Source of the DNA: a virus
Virus record (IMG/VR): IMGVR_UViG_3300032893_000181
Location: 1 to 36,467 of that record
Length of the DNA: 36,467 nucleotides
Direction: 5' to 3' (one strand)
Below, in pieces: positions 1-8,582 of this stretch (within the stretch, counting starts at the first letter, position 1; the number at the start of each line of letters is the position of its first letter). The notes below the pieces were generated by a model. The model made no database searches. It saw only the letters and a list, made by a program, of their open reading frames with translations, and was not told the DNA's origin. The position numbers and the translations under genes are program-made.

Positions 1-1
1 A

Positions 2-2905
2 GAGGGGCAGATTGGTGCAGTTGGTGATTTCAAAAAATTGCTAGAACAGAAAGGCATTTCAAAAACTGAGGAACCAACCAAACCTGAGGAAGAGATCAAA
101 CCTAAATTTGATGAATCCTATAAAAACGCTATAAGAGAAGTTCTACCTGGTGAAGAGAACAAAGCTAACCGAGCGGCGGCTTACAGGAATGCTGATGTTC
201 GCAACGCTTCTAGTACCGAAGAAGCAGCTTCTATTGCAAAAGGAATGTTTACAGAACAAAAGATAACACTTGGTCATGAAGTTAAAAGTGCTGTTGGAGG
301 TTTTGTAAAGACATTTGTTCGCAGCAAAGAGATGAGACAGGCCAATGACATTCTCGCTGCGGCAAAGTCTAGTGCACATCTCCAACTTGCCCGTGTGACC
401 AATTGTGTAGGAAAAGCTTGTGATATCATCGGTAAGATGGGAACAGAAGATAGAGACAAGATAATAGATTCAATCGAAGATCCTTCCATCAAGTTCTCTG
501 ATAAAAACCTCAATGACTTCACAAATACCATTCGTGAGGTTTATGATGAATGGTGGAAGAAAGTAAGAGATCAAGGTATTGAAGTTAACTATGTCAACAA
601 TTATCTTCCTCACATGTTTGAAAAACCAGAAGAAGCCAGACGGGCTATTGCTCAAGCTAAACTAGAAGGCAATCTTCGTTACATGGAAAACAGAACAGGC
701 CCTCCTACTTATAAGATTGCGAGAGAGTTAGGATTAAAACCTAGAGAAACCAATGCTGCAAAATTAGTAATGTTAGATTTTGCTAATCGAGCAAAGTTTA
801 TGGCCGCTCACAGTGCCTTGAACAAATGCATATCAGAAGGCCTGGTAGTAAAGAAAGAAGGTACTGAAGGAATTCCGCAAGGATGGATTCCTCTAGATAA
901 GTCCATAAACGATTCTTTTGCCAAGACTGGAGCAGGAGGTAAAGGAATCTATTATGCAGAGCCTGATGTTGCAAAGATATTCAAAAGGCATCTCTCCCCT
1001 GGTTTTGAAGGAATGGAATTCAAGCCTGCTCGAAATGCCTTTGAGATTTCTAGGTTTGTCAATAACGGAATGACACAAGCCAAATTGGGTCTATCCTTAC
1101 GGCATGCTGTATTCATCGAACGTGACATTGCTGCAAGTAGCATGGCCAATGCTTTGACAAAGATAGTCAGAGGGCATCCTGTTGAAGGTGCAGGAGAAAT
1201 GATAACCTCTTTCACTCCTGTGGTGAAAGCTGTAAGCACTTATCGAAGAGGTTCTGAATTGCAACAAATGCTAACAGGAAAAGAACCTGAAGATGCTTAT
1301 CATAAAGAATTCAAAAAAGACTTCATTGATGCTGGTGGACGAACCGCCATGGAATCTGAATTCTGGAATCACATGAGTGACAATCTTAGAGACAGTTGGG
1401 AAAAAGCCAAAGACACTTCTCTTGGTCCTGCAACACGAACAGGTTATGGACTAAAGACAATAGGATCAATTCCCTTTACTGTTTTTGAAAAGATTGCTGA
1501 ACCTATTATGGCGAAGATGGTTCCTAACACAAAGATCGCGGTCTTTGAAGCAATACGAAATCTGGAACTAGATAATGCTCCAAAAGATATGACTCCACAA
1601 GAACGTCAACGAATGATGAGACGTATCTGGGATTCAGTCGAAGATCGAATGGGTCAGCTAACCTATGACAATCTAGGTGTGAGTCAGAAGGTAAAGCAAT
1701 CATTACAATTAGGTCTTCTCTCTTTTGGTTGGAACTTGGGGTCACAACGAGCCATTGGTGGTGCTGTGACTGATATGTTGGATCTAGCACAACATTTTGG
1801 GAAGAAAGGATTACGTGCTTCAGGATTGTTAAATACTAATCCAGAAGAACTAGCTACAGAAAAAGAAGCTGAAAGGATGAGAGGGAAGTTCACAGACAAA
1901 GACTTCTTCACAAACAAAATAGCTTATGCAGTGGCTCAGGCTTTACAGGTGACAATCACAAGTTCCATGTTGACCATGGTAGGAGCAGCAGTATACAACA
2001 ATGCTCTCAAGAAAAAGGACGAAAAGCCTGTGAACATGATGCCTGAGGGAATGGATTATCTTTACTTCCGCTTTGGCAAAAAGAATAATCAAGGTGAATA
2101 TTCTCGATATGCAATCCCCTCTTATGCAAAAGAAGCTTTTGAGGATTATCTCTTGACTAAGAAGGCAGTCGAAACAGGTAATCCTGTAAATCCAATGTTA
2201 GATCTGTTTAAAAGCAAATCATCTCTTTTATATAGAACTGTGATAGAACAGGCTTCAGGACAGAACTGGAAAGGAACAGATATAACCGGAGCAGGGGATA
2301 GAACTAAAGACTTGATAGCTAGGTTCAATCCTATTCCTATCGACAAAGGTGATTTTAAATTCAAACATGTTTGGGATTTGACTCAAAAGGGAGAATATTC
2401 GAAAGCCGCAAAGGACTTAGAAGGCTCTCTGGGAAAGACTTTGATAGCTGAAATAGGTATTGAGAAAGCAAAACAATCTCATACGAACAGTGAGGCTTTG
2501 AATACTGCCATCGAAGAATATTCAAAACAACAACCAAGAGTAGTATCAAAACCAAAAGCAGAACATAGTGAGATGATAAGCAGTATAAAGAAAGATTTAT
2601 CTTCAGGATCTAATGAGCTTTACAATGAATATAATAAGACAGGAAGTCTGACAAAACAAGATATCATTGGTTTATCCAAATATCGATATTCCAAACAACC
2701 CAGAATTGTGGGGATTGTATCAGCCCTCAAAGATCATGATGCAGCACTGAAAGTATGGGATCAAGCTTCGTCTGAAGAAAGAAAGCAATTAAAGAATGTG
2801 ATGTATAATCATATGTTGAAGGACATTCAAAACGCAAGTCCTGCAGAACGTCCTGAAGTAAAAGAAAAATGGAAGAAGTGGAAAGATTCTCTCCGTGCAA
2901 AATAA
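2..2905 (+). CDS. Large virion protein, C-terminal part (partial at left edge)
   Basis: The frame is open from the first bases, so the gene starts outside the window; a TTG at 38 is not its true start. The visible part is about 967 residues of mostly helical, charged sequence. Stretches such as 'NNYLPHMFEKPEEARRAI' (about residue 190) and 'EDRMGQLTYDNLG' followed by 'SFGWNLGSQRAIGG' (about 560-590) resemble the C-terminal domains of giant polyvalent or internal virion proteins of phages. A hydrophobic segment near 'TITSSMLTMVGAAVY' could insert into membrane. It lies just before fibre-like genes and, in a permuted map, not far from portal and terminase, which fits a capsid-internal ejection protein. 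The family assignment is from memory of such proteins; the exact role is inferred. Confidence 0.7.
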   Translation, partial: EGQIGAVGDFKKLLEQKGISKTEEPTKPEEEIKPKFDESYKNAIREVLPGEENKANRAAAYRNADVRNASSTEEAASIAKGMFTEQKITLGHEVKSAVGGFVKTFVRSKEMRQANDILAAAKSSAHLQLARVTNCVGKACDIIGKMGTEDRDKIIDSIEDPSIKFSDKNLNDFTNTIREVYDEWWKKVRDQGIEVNYVNNYLPHMFEKPEEARRAIAQAKLEGNLRYMENRTGPPTYKIARELGLKPRETNAAKLVMLDFANRAKFMAAHSALNKCISEGLVVKKEGTEGIPQGWIPLDKSINDSFAKTGAGGKGIYYAEPDVAKIFKRHLSPGFEGMEFKPARNAFEISRFVNNGMTQAKLGLSLRHAVFIERDIAASSMANALTKIVRGHPVEGAGEMITSFTPVVKAVSTYRRGSELQQMLTGKEPEDAYHKEFKKDFIDAGGRTAMESEFWNHMSDNLRDSWEKAKDTSLGPATRTGYGLKTIGSIPFTVFEKIAEPIMAKMVPNTKIAVFEAIRNLELDNAPKDMTPQERQRMMRRIWDSVEDRMGQLTYDNLGVSQKVKQSLQLGLLSFGWNLGSQRAIGGAVTDMLDLAQHFGKKGLRASGLLNTNPEELATEKEAERMRGKFTDKDFFTNKIAYAVAQALQVTITSSMLTMVGAAVYNNALKKKDEKPVNMMPEGMDYLYFRFGKKNNQGEYSRYAIPSYAKEAFEDYLLTKKAVETGNPVNPMLDLFKSKSSLLYRTVIEQASGQNWKGTDITGAGDRTKDLIARFNPIPIDKGDFKFKHVWDLTQKGEYSKAAKDLEGSLGKTLIAEIGIEKAKQSHTNSEALNTAIEEYSKQQPRVVSKPKAEHSEMISSIKKDLSSGSNELYNEYNKTGSLTKQDIIGLSKYRYSKQPRIVGIVSALKDHDAALKVWDQASSEERKQLKNVMYNHMLKDIQNASPAERPEVKEKWKKWKDSLRAK

Positions 2906-4106
2906 CCAACGACACATTCCTACATCTAATGAGGTCTCTGAGTTACGGAGATGCTTGAATCATGTCTGGGATGCTATCAATAACATCAATAATTCCAATG
3001 CCAACAAAACAACAAGTAAAGTAACAGCTGTTGTTAGTGCTGTAGCAGGAAGTAATCCTGTGCTTTCCGGAGGAGGATCGGGTTCAGGAGGGACTGTCAC
3101 TTCTGTCAGTCTGACTATGCCTGCAGACTTTGCTGTAACCGGTTCTCCTGTGATCTCTGCTGGGACTCTGGCTGTAAGTTATTCTAATCAGAACCAAGGA
3201 CTTGCTTTCATGAGTCCTAAGAGTTCGACAGGGGTTCCTACTTTCAGGGCAATCTACTGTCAAGACATAAATGACATCGCTAGTTTGTATTTGGGTATAT
3301 CTGCAACTGCTGCAGACAGTAGTAAGTTGAATGGGCAAGCTCCTAGTTATTATCAGGTTGCGTATGCCTTGTTAACTACGTTAGGTTCTTTGACTAATGC
3401 TGCAGGAGCCTTGTGTAACAGTGGAACAGGAACATTGTCATGGAACAATACCTTTCTCACTACTATAAGTGGTATATCTGCAGGTGGTGATTTAGGATCG
3501 ACATATCCTAACCCAACCGTTTTGAAGCTAAATGGACAAGCCTTACCAGCATTTGGTATAACAGCCGCTAATTTGCGATGGTCTGGAACAGCTTTTCAAA
3601 TGGATACTACAAGTTATCAACCCCTAGCTGCAAGGCTTACTGCTATCGCTAATCTTATTGCTGCGGCAGGTGTTCTTAAGAATGATGGAGCTGATAACTT
3701 CTCTTATGTTGGTTCAGCCTTAGCTGCTCGAACGAGCATAACCCCATATACTACTGGGACTTTAGCCGCAGGAGCTGCTACAAACTTTACCGTCGTAGTA
3801 AAGAAGTCTGCTACATTAGAAGTCGTAGCTACTGATCATCCTGCTTGGATTAGGATTTACGGGACAGCAGCAGCATTGGCTGCGGACGCTAGCCGAAACC
3901 AATCAGTATCTCCTACAGCAGGGACTGGAATTTATTTGGATGCCATAACCACAGCAGGTATCTTGACTATAAACTTGAGCCCTGCTCCTAGTTTTGTTAA
4001 CAATGATACTTCTCCTGCTGATGTGGCGTATGTATCAATAACAAATCTAAGTGGCGCATCCACAACAATAACTTTGAATCTCACCTATCTTCCGGAGGAA
4101 GCATAA
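2895..4106 (+). CDS. Tail fibre-like structural protein
   Basis: 403 residues with a GTG start that overlaps the previous gene by 11 bases. A charged, coiled N-terminus (about 1-40) is followed by a Gly/Ser linker and the motif 'GTVTSVSLTMPADFAV', a segment very common in phage tail fibre and baseplate-attached proteins. The rest is rich in Thr, Ser, Ala and Gly with beta-strand periodicity, including 'KLNGQ' repeated at two sites, typical of fibre shafts. The C-terminal 100 residues look like a beta-sandwich. It likely forms a trimeric fibre or a fibre-attached virion protein; the receptor is unknown. Confidence 0.65.
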   Translation: MQNNQRHIPTSNEVSELRRCLNHVWDAINNINNSNANKTTSKVTAVVSAVAGSNPVLSGGGSGSGGTVTSVSLTMPADFAVTGSPVISAGTLAVSYSNQNQGLAFMSPKSSTGVPTFRAIYCQDINDIASLYLGISATAADSSKLNGQAPSYYQVAYALLTTLGSLTNAAGALCNSGTGTLSWNNTFLTTISGISAGGDLGSTYPNPTVLKLNGQALPAFGITAANLRWSGTAFQMDTTSYQPLAARLTAIANLIAAAGVLKNDGADNFSYVGSALAARTSITPYTTGTLAAGAATNFTVVVKKSATLEVVATDHPAWIRIYGTAAALAADASRNQSVSPTAGTGIYLDAITTAGILTINLSPAPSFVNNDTSPADVAYVSITNLSGASTTITLNLTYLPEEA

Positions 4107-4985
4107 ATGGCAACATGCGGAACCTTTTCTTCAGTGGCTACCAATGCTGGTGGTAACGCAACAAATTTTAATGCTTGGGCTGGTGGGATAAGTACTTTGT
4201 TGAATTCATTAACAAATTGGACTAAACAATCTGATGGCGGGGCTATAAATTTCTCTACTAATACCTCTTATCCTGTCGGAACAAATTCCAAGATAGGGTA
4301 TGACATATGGGCATTGACTGATGGTAATCAAGGTTCTTATCCTATCTTCATGCGATTGGATTATGGGTCAGGAGCTGCAACCAACAATCCTGCAATATGG
4401 GTTACATTAGGCACAGGATGGTCTGCAGGAAGCCCAGGGGTGATATCAGGGACTTTTTTAACAGCCATGCAGTTTACAGTGACTGCTTCAGCATCTTCTT
4501 ATACTTCTTACATTTGCACTAATGCAGGTCTCATGTTTTCTTTGTGGAACTCTTCAGGTCTATCTACCTATAGACTTCTTTTAGTTTTAGAGCGAACTCA
4601 CACAGGAGCAGGTGCTATTAATGGTAATGGAATGCTATTAGCTTCCATTGTAGCTACTGCTTTTCAATTCCAATATTTAAATGTGACAGGAAGTAGTGGG
4701 ACTTTGTATAGTAATATGGGAATAGCAACTCCTCCTGTAGGAAATGGAGTATCTGGTTCTTACACTTATGGTTATTTGGTCCGTGGTTGGAATCCCAATG
4801 AAACCGAACCTCTGTGGAATCTTGTTGGTTATGTTCCAGGAGATTTTGCTAGTGGAACTCCGTCCTCTTACAGCTTGACGTGTTTTGACAATGTGTCTCG
4901 ATCTTATGAAGCAACTGCACAATTGACAAGTATTGCTGTGGGATACGGACAAGCAACCAATAGTCTTTTGTTCTTGTATCAATAG
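4107..4985 (+). CDS. Putative virion structural protein
   Basis: 292 residues. The ATG follows the stop of the fibre-like gene directly, and a strong GGAGGAA site lies inside the end of that gene, so the two are translationally coupled. Composition is Gly/Ser/Thr/Asn-rich with many aromatics and no charged helices, as in beta-rich virion decoration or tail proteins. No family is recognised. Its position between a fibre-like gene and the end of the rightward structural block suggests an adhesin partner or tail component. Confidence 0.6.
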   Translation: MATCGTFSSVATNAGGNATNFNAWAGGISTLLNSLTNWTKQSDGGAINFSTNTSYPVGTNSKIGYDIWALTDGNQGSYPIFMRLDYGSGAATNNPAIWVTLGTGWSAGSPGVISGTFLTAMQFTVTASASSYTSYICTNAGLMFSLWNSSGLSTYRLLLVLERTHTGAGAINGNGMLLASIVATAFQFQYLNVTGSSGTLYSNMGIATPPVGNGVSGSYTYGYLVRGWNPNETEPLWNLVGYVPGDFASGTPSSYSLTCFDNVSRSYEATAQLTSIAVGYGQATNSLLFLYQ

Positions 4986-4994
4986 GATAATGGT

Positions 4995-5135
4995 ATGGCT
5001 CAAACTTATGTAGCAAAACCAGCATTGGCAGTAGGAACTAATAAGAAATTGAACATTCAATCTACCTATCAATACCCTACTGCCTCCACATGGATGCCTT
5101 TAACTGGTCAACGATTTCCTAATGGAAGTCATTAA
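4995..5135 (+). CDS. Small hypothetical protein (46 aa)
   Basis: A short frame begins 10 bases after the preceding stop: MAQTYVAKPALAVG at the N-terminus, ending in NGSH. It shares the small, polar composition of the structural block and is the last + strand gene before the leftward block, overlapping the end of the RecT-like gene on the other strand by 4 bases. The upstream ribosome site (AGGATAATGGT) is modest. It could be a minor virion protein. Support is only the frame, start and position. Confidence 0.4.
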   Translation: MAQTYVAKPALAVGTNKKLNIQSTYQYPTASTWMPLTGQRFPNGSH

Positions 5136-5971
5136 ACCTTTGCAGGATGCTTCTTGCTCCTGTCATCAGCCCATCTGAGCCAGCGGCGTAACCACATGTC
5201 ATATGTGAGATCTTTGCTACCTATTGCCGTCTTAGGATTAGATCCTTTGGTAAAGACCTCTTCTATTTCTTCTTCCGAATAACCTCTCAGACACAACTCA
5301 TCACTAAATGAATCTACATAAGTTTTTGCATTTTCAATATCTTCATCATTCCACTCATTCTCAGGTTTGTTTGGATTGTTTGTTACGAGCTCAGCATTAC
5401 AATCCCCAGGGCGAACAGGTTCAGGAGCGGATTCCTCTAGCACCACTTTTTTGGCATTCGGAATTGTAGCTACTTCTTCCTCATCAAGAAGCCCCAAACC
5501 CACATGAGTGAGGGTGGCTCTCCTCATCGCCTTGGTTCTTGCATGCATCATCGCATTAGCTCTTCTTGTTCCCTGAAGATCTTTTACCTGAGAAGGTCCT
5601 TCATCTCTAGTATAATCTTCTGTAACCAATGATACAGCACCTAATTCTTCTGTGAAACGACCATCAGGACCAGTACAACGATCAATAACAATGTACAATC
5701 CGTCTTCTTTGCGCTCAGATATTATCTGGTGGGATAATTTACGAGACTCATTCAATTGACTAGCACAACCCCTGTCAGCGTACAAACTTTCCACCATACA
5801 TTTCTTTTTTCCATCATAGCTCTGGAAGATTCCTAACGGACGTGTGGCAGGATCTAATCCTAGTTTTTCACACATCGCTATTATATATTCTGCCTTCTGG
5901 GCCTGAGTAAGGCTACTCAGATTACGTCCTGCTAGTATAACCGATTGTAAGGTTTCTTTTGAAAGTTCCAT
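5132..5971 (-). CDS. RecT-type single-strand annealing protein
   Basis: 279 residues. The segment 'LGLDPATRPLGIFQSYDGKK' (about 33-52), a central GxD..AV block and 'RANAMMHARTKAMRRATL' followed by 'GLGLLDEEEVATIP' match the layout of phage RecT/Red-beta-like proteins, which end their core with a TKAKRR..GLG.LDE.E..IP signature. Such proteins anneal complementary single strands during recombination-dependent replication. The C-terminal 90 residues are acidic and probably bind SSB or are disordered. It is the distal gene of the leftward block that also encodes SSB and dUTPase, consistent with DNA metabolism. No paired 5'-3' exonuclease is obvious; the nuclease-like gene at 7203-7559 is the only candidate. 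Confidence 0.65.
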   Translation of the reverse strand: MELSKETLQSVILAGRNLSSLTQAQKAEYIIAMCEKLGLDPATRPLGIFQSYDGKKKCMVESLYADRGCASQLNESRKLSHQIISERKEDGLYIVIDRCTGPDGRFTEELGAVSLVTEDYTRDEGPSQVKDLQGTRRANAMMHARTKAMRRATLTHVGLGLLDEEEVATIPNAKKVVLEESAPEPVRPGDCNAELVTNNPNKPENEWNDEDIENAKTYVDSFSDELCLRGYSEEEIEEVFTKGSNPKTAIGSKDLTYDMWLRRWLRWADDRSKKHPAKV

Positions 5972-5972
5972 G

Positions 5973-6674
5973 TCACGCCTCCCAGCTAAAGTCTTCGGAT
6001 AAACCTTCCCACAAATTAATATTCTGTTGGTTTTGTTTCAGGCTCAGGTTTTCAGGTTCTACAGGTTCATTACAAATTTCAACATTGTTAACATCTTTTA
6101 ATTTCGTGATTTCTTCCAAATGCACTGTGCAATACACAGAAGTTCCAATTGCTTTTGAATCACAATGAATACAGATACCATTTTCTTTTCTTTTTTTATA
6201 ATCCTTCTTTTTTTTATCTCTATGCAGTTTCAAATGATATTCACACATAGTCTTTCCGAATGCGGCTTTTCTTGTGCAACGAACACAGAGACCTGCGTTC
6301 CTTCTTGCTCTCTGTATAGCCTTCTGTCTTTTACAATGGATCTTCAAATGCTTCTCGCAATACCTATGACCTTCTGCAACACCAGCGTTGCACACAAGAC
6401 AGATTCCAGATATCGCTTTAATCTTACGTTGTGATTTTGATCTAATGTTATGTTTTGTTTTATGATCTTTGCATCTAGTAGTGTCATCATATGTGTCTTT
6501 ACCACAATGAATACACAGTCCCCCCAACCTTCTCTTGATGTATCTTTTTTTATTACCCGCTTTCCTTTTTTTCAAATGTTCTTTGCAATAACAACTTCCT
6601 TTGGTGGCAGGCTTGGTACAATCAATACAAATACCTTTTTCTTTTTTACGTTGATAATACGATTGTTTTGACAT
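5973..6674 (-). CDS. Five-module zinc-finger repeat protein
   Basis: 233 residues made of five tandem modules of about 40 residues, each with a G-x-C-x-x-C pair (for example CIDC, CIHC, CLVC, CVRC, CIHC) followed after 7-13 residues by C-x-x-H (CKEH, CKDH, CEKH, CEYH, CTVH). This gives five possible CCCH zinc sites separated by Lys/Arg-rich linkers. The basic linkers favour binding to nucleic acid. The C-terminal 35 residues are acidic. It lies one base before the RecT-like gene and is likely cotranscribed with it. I do not recognise a named family; similar modules occur singly in phage proteins. Zinc binding is inferred from spacing. Confidence 0.6.
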   Translation of the reverse strand: MSKQSYYQRKKEKGICIDCTKPATKGSCYCKEHLKKRKAGNKKRYIKRRLGGLCIHCGKDTYDDTTRCKDHKTKHNIRSKSQRKIKAISGICLVCNAGVAEGHRYCEKHLKIHCKRQKAIQRARRNAGLCVRCTRKAAFGKTMCEYHLKLHRDKKKKDYKKRKENGICIHCDSKAIGTSVYCTVHLEEITKLKDVNNVEICNEPVEPENLSLKQNQQNINLWEGLSEDFSWEA

Positions 6675-6804
6675 TGCTTATCTCAAGAGAGCTTTCTTGA
6701 TAAACAATACAATCAAATACAACACAGCAGAACTTATTATCAATATCATCCACCAAGGAATGCTGTTATCTAATTCTGTTGGTTTTGTTTCAGGCTCAGG
6801 TTTT
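6021..6804. repeat. 32-base direct repeat shared by two genes
   Basis: An identical 32-base sequence lies at 6021-6052 (in the zinc-finger gene) and at 6773-6804 (in the tail-anchored protein gene). The two copies are read in different frames, giving ENLSLKQNQQ in one and LKPEPETKPTE in the other. Confidence 0.85.
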
Positions 6805-6914
6805 AACGCAAATGTCTCATCTTTTTCATAACCCACACAAGCAGCAATGTCCTCAGCAGTTAATGATGAGCAAGATATACACATCTCTTTATATATACAA
6901 GAATCACATCTCAT
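6678..6914 (-). CDS. Small Cys-rich tail-anchored membrane protein
   Basis: 78 residues. The N-terminus has four closely spaced cysteines (CDSC and CISC), a Pro/Glu/Thr linker, then a hydrophobic helix (about 53-71, 'WWMILIISSAVLYLIVLF') and a short basic tail, so it is probably anchored with the N-terminal domain in the cytoplasm. It follows the gene at 6904-7131 with an 11-base overlap. The linker DNA contains a 32-base sequence that is also present in the zinc-finger gene, read there in another frame. Function unknown. Confidence 0.5.
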   Translation of the reverse strand: MRCDSCIYKEMCISCSSLTAEDIAACVGYEKDETFALKPEPETKPTELDNSIPWWMILIISSAVLYLIVLFIKKALLR

Positions 6915-7131
6915 CCTTCATCCTTTCATCACAATTATCACAAACCTTTTTAAAAGTCTTCTGCATATCAACTACATGCCAATCAGGTGAACCCTCATCA
7001 GAACAAAGGCTCAGATTGTCTTCTACACAGAAGGAACACAACTTCCTTCTACTCTCAGTAATATAGGTGTATCCAGGCAGGACACCACAAAATACTTTAG
7101 GAATAACAAATCTTAACTTTTTAGTAGGCAT
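6904..7131 (-). CDS. Small Cys-rich hypothetical protein
   Basis: 75 residues with two Cys pairs (CSFC and CDNC) plus further cysteines at about 15 and 43, so a zinc-ribbon-like fold is possible. Its ATG lies within the stop region of the short frame at 7121-7243 (ATGCCTACTAA), indicating coupled translation. No family recognised. It sits between the lysis-type genes and the recombination genes. Confidence 0.45.
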   Translation of the reverse strand: MPTKKLRFVIPKVFCGVLPGYTYITESRRKLCSFCVEDNLSLCSDEGSPDWHVVDMQKTFKKVCDNCDERMKDEM

Positions 7132-7243
7132 ATCTTTCGCAATCCATTATCTTTTCTATTTGCGAAAGCTCTCGTTTCATCTGTCCTATCCTAGCATTTT
7201 GTCTATGCTGGTCTGCCAGAGCTTCTTCGTTGGTGTTCTCCAT
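7121..7243 (-). CDS. Small coiled-coil-like protein (40 aa)
   Basis: The frame starts at an ATG inside the end of the nuclease-like gene (41-base overlap, other frame) and stops across the start of the next gene. The product (MENTNEEALADQHRQNARIG at its start) is strongly helical with charged heptads. A GTGAGG site lies 5 bases before the ATG. It fills what would otherwise be the only gap in a tightly overlapping operon, which is the main support. Confidence 0.4.
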   Translation of the reverse strand: MENTNEEALADQHRQNARIGQMKRELSQIEKIMDCERYAY

Positions 7244-7559
7244 AATGCCTCACAAATTCCTTTACAATCTCCAAAGCTTCCCCTGATCTAACCATTTCGG
7301 GAATGAAGTTGAATTGATGGAATCCTGCCAGGCATCCTAGATTCAATTTAATACAGTCTCTTTTTATTCCCATGCCTGTAGAATGGCCTCCACCAATCCA
7401 AATCCCTCCATGGATCTCTATCAAAAGGTTACATTCGATGATTGCGAAATCCCAGCTAAATTTCCTATGAGGAAGGGCTTTGAATTCTCTTTTATAATTA
7501 AGACCTGCTTCTTTTAATTGACTCTCGAATAGATTCTCTACAGAAGTATTTCTTTTCAT
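7203..7559 (-). CDS. PD-(D/E)XK-type endonuclease (DUF559/VSR-like)
   Basis: 118 residues. The core 'RKFSWDFAI' followed by 'LLIEIHGG' (about 32-52) has the D-x(10-12)-E-x-H/K layout of the PD-(D/E)XK nuclease fold as found in DUF559 and very-short-patch-repair-like enzymes; a conserved GGH and 'KRDCIKLN' follow at the expected distance. The third catalytic position is His rather than Lys, which occurs in some members. It overlaps the next membrane protein gene by 4 bases (ATGA). It may process recombination or packaging intermediates, or act on competing DNA. Fold assignment is moderately sure; the substrate is unknown. Confidence 0.6.
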   Translation of the reverse strand: MKRNTSVENLFESQLKEAGLNYKREFKALPHRKFSWDFAIIECNLLIEIHGGIWIGGGHSTGMGIKRDCIKLNLGCLAGFHQFNFIPEMVRSGEALEIVKEFVRHYGEHQRRSSGRPA

Positions 7560-7774
7560 TTCATGTTTCTTTCTATATTATTTACTTTTTGTTCTAAATA
7601 AACTATTCGTTCTTTGTCATTCATAAACATCTGCTTTATAGCAGAAACATCCTGACCAATGCCATTCAGATTATTCAATATCCACCAGAATGCTGTTGAT
7701 CCAAATACAAATAAGCCACCCAAAATTATTTCAATCAATCTTGATTGTGACGTTTTGGATGGCTGGTTTGCCAT
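7556..7774 (-). CDS. Small membrane protein with coiled coil, lysis-region
   Basis: 72 residues: a basic N-terminus, one transmembrane helix (about 14-34), then a helical segment with 'DKERIVYLEQKVNNIERN' heptads. This is the layout of inner-membrane spanin subunits or of phage haemolysin-like accessory proteins. It lies directly after the holin candidate, so a role in lysis is plausible. It could instead be a membrane scaffold without any lytic role. Confidence 0.5.
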   Translation of the reverse strand: MANQPSKTSQSRLIEIILGGLFVFGSTAFWWILNNLNGIGQDVSAIKQMFMNDKERIVYLEQKVNNIERNMK

Positions 7775-7803
7775 ATGATTTCCACCTTAGGTGGATTTTA
7801 TCA

Positions 7804-8376
7804 TTATTTGTTTTTGTTATCAATAGGAGTGGAGTTGAAAAGCATTTCGTTTGCTTCCTTCATTCCACCAAAATAGTAAGTATAAACTTTATCAGCTTTT
7901 AGGGATACATAAGTAATCAAAGAAGATACAATTGCAGAACAAGTTGGATCTTTGATAACTGAGGCATGACCTGAAAAGATCAATACAATCACACCCACAA
8001 AAGCAACAACGATTATATATGCTAATACTCCTGGTGTCCATTTATCTTTTGCGTCAACTTCTCGTTTTCTTGCTGAATCGTATGTGCTAGCTTCAGTTAC
8101 TGCCAATGCCTCTTGGTGTTTGAATCCAGCTTCTTCCATCTGCAATTTGAATTGATTCTCAGCATCTTTTAATTTTAAGAGTTGCTCTCCTGTCAGTTGT
8201 CCTGCTGCTATTTGTTCTGCAGCCTTCTGGGCATTCTCAGGGGTAGGCTCCAAACCGAGAGTCTCGCAAAGTACTTTGGTGGCTTCAGAAGCAAGCCCTC
8301 CAAAAGGACCAGTAAGACATCCTGCTAATACTGGTAATGCTTTACCTAATAATGCTTTAAAATCAAAACTCATCAC
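7804..8376 (-). CDS. Holin-like protein (three-helix, GTA-type)
   Basis: 190 residues. Hydrophobic segments lie at about 11-30, 115-135 and 145-160. Between them is a Gln/Glu-rich helix with 'LKDAENQFKLQMEEAG' and a 'RKREVDAKDKWTPGVLAYII' junction. The end 'VYTYYFGGMKEAN' resembles the YYFG signature of the 'holin of 3TMs' family (PF11351), known from gene-transfer agents and phages. Such proteins release the muralytic enzyme or depolarise the inner membrane at lysis. The muralytic enzyme candidate lies two genes upstream in the same transcript. ATGATGAG offers two start codons; the first is used here. Confidence 0.7.
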   Translation of the reverse strand: MMSFDFKALLGKALPVLAGCLTGPFGGLASEATKVLCETLGLEPTPENAQKAAEQIAAGQLTGEQLLKLKDAENQFKLQMEEAGFKHQEALAVTEASTYDSARKREVDAKDKWTPGVLAYIIVVAFVGVIVLIFSGHASVIKDPTCSAIVSSLITYVSLKADKVYTYYFGGMKEANEMLFNSTPIDNKNK

Positions 8377-8582
8377 TTCTCCCTTTCTGGGGTTTTTTGA
8401 AGAAACCCTAACGTTTCACCTTTGGCTTTAAATTCTTCCCACAAACCTGCTGCTTGAATAAGATGTAATGTTTTTGAGACTCCATCATTCAACCCTCTGC
8501 CATAAGCAGTGTGGATAATGGACTGTATTACAAAGTAAATTGCTATTAAAAACAGAGTCAGATACAAATACCCTACCATCAT
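8373..8582 (-). CDS. Small membrane protein of the lysis cassette
   Basis: The frame is open further upstream, but the ATGATGG at 8582, directly preceded by GGAGGA and overlapping the stop of the muralytic gene by 4 bases, is the likely start, giving 69 residues. One transmembrane helix lies near the N-terminus ('YLYLTLFLIAIYFVIQSI') followed by a soluble amphipathic tail. It overlaps the holin gene by 4 bases. Candidate roles are antiholin or inner spanin; neither is demonstrated by motif. Confidence 0.5.
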   Translation of the reverse strand: MMVGYLYLTLFLIAIYFVIQSIIHTAYGRGLNDGVSKTLHLIQAAGLWEEFKAKGETLGFLQKTPEREK

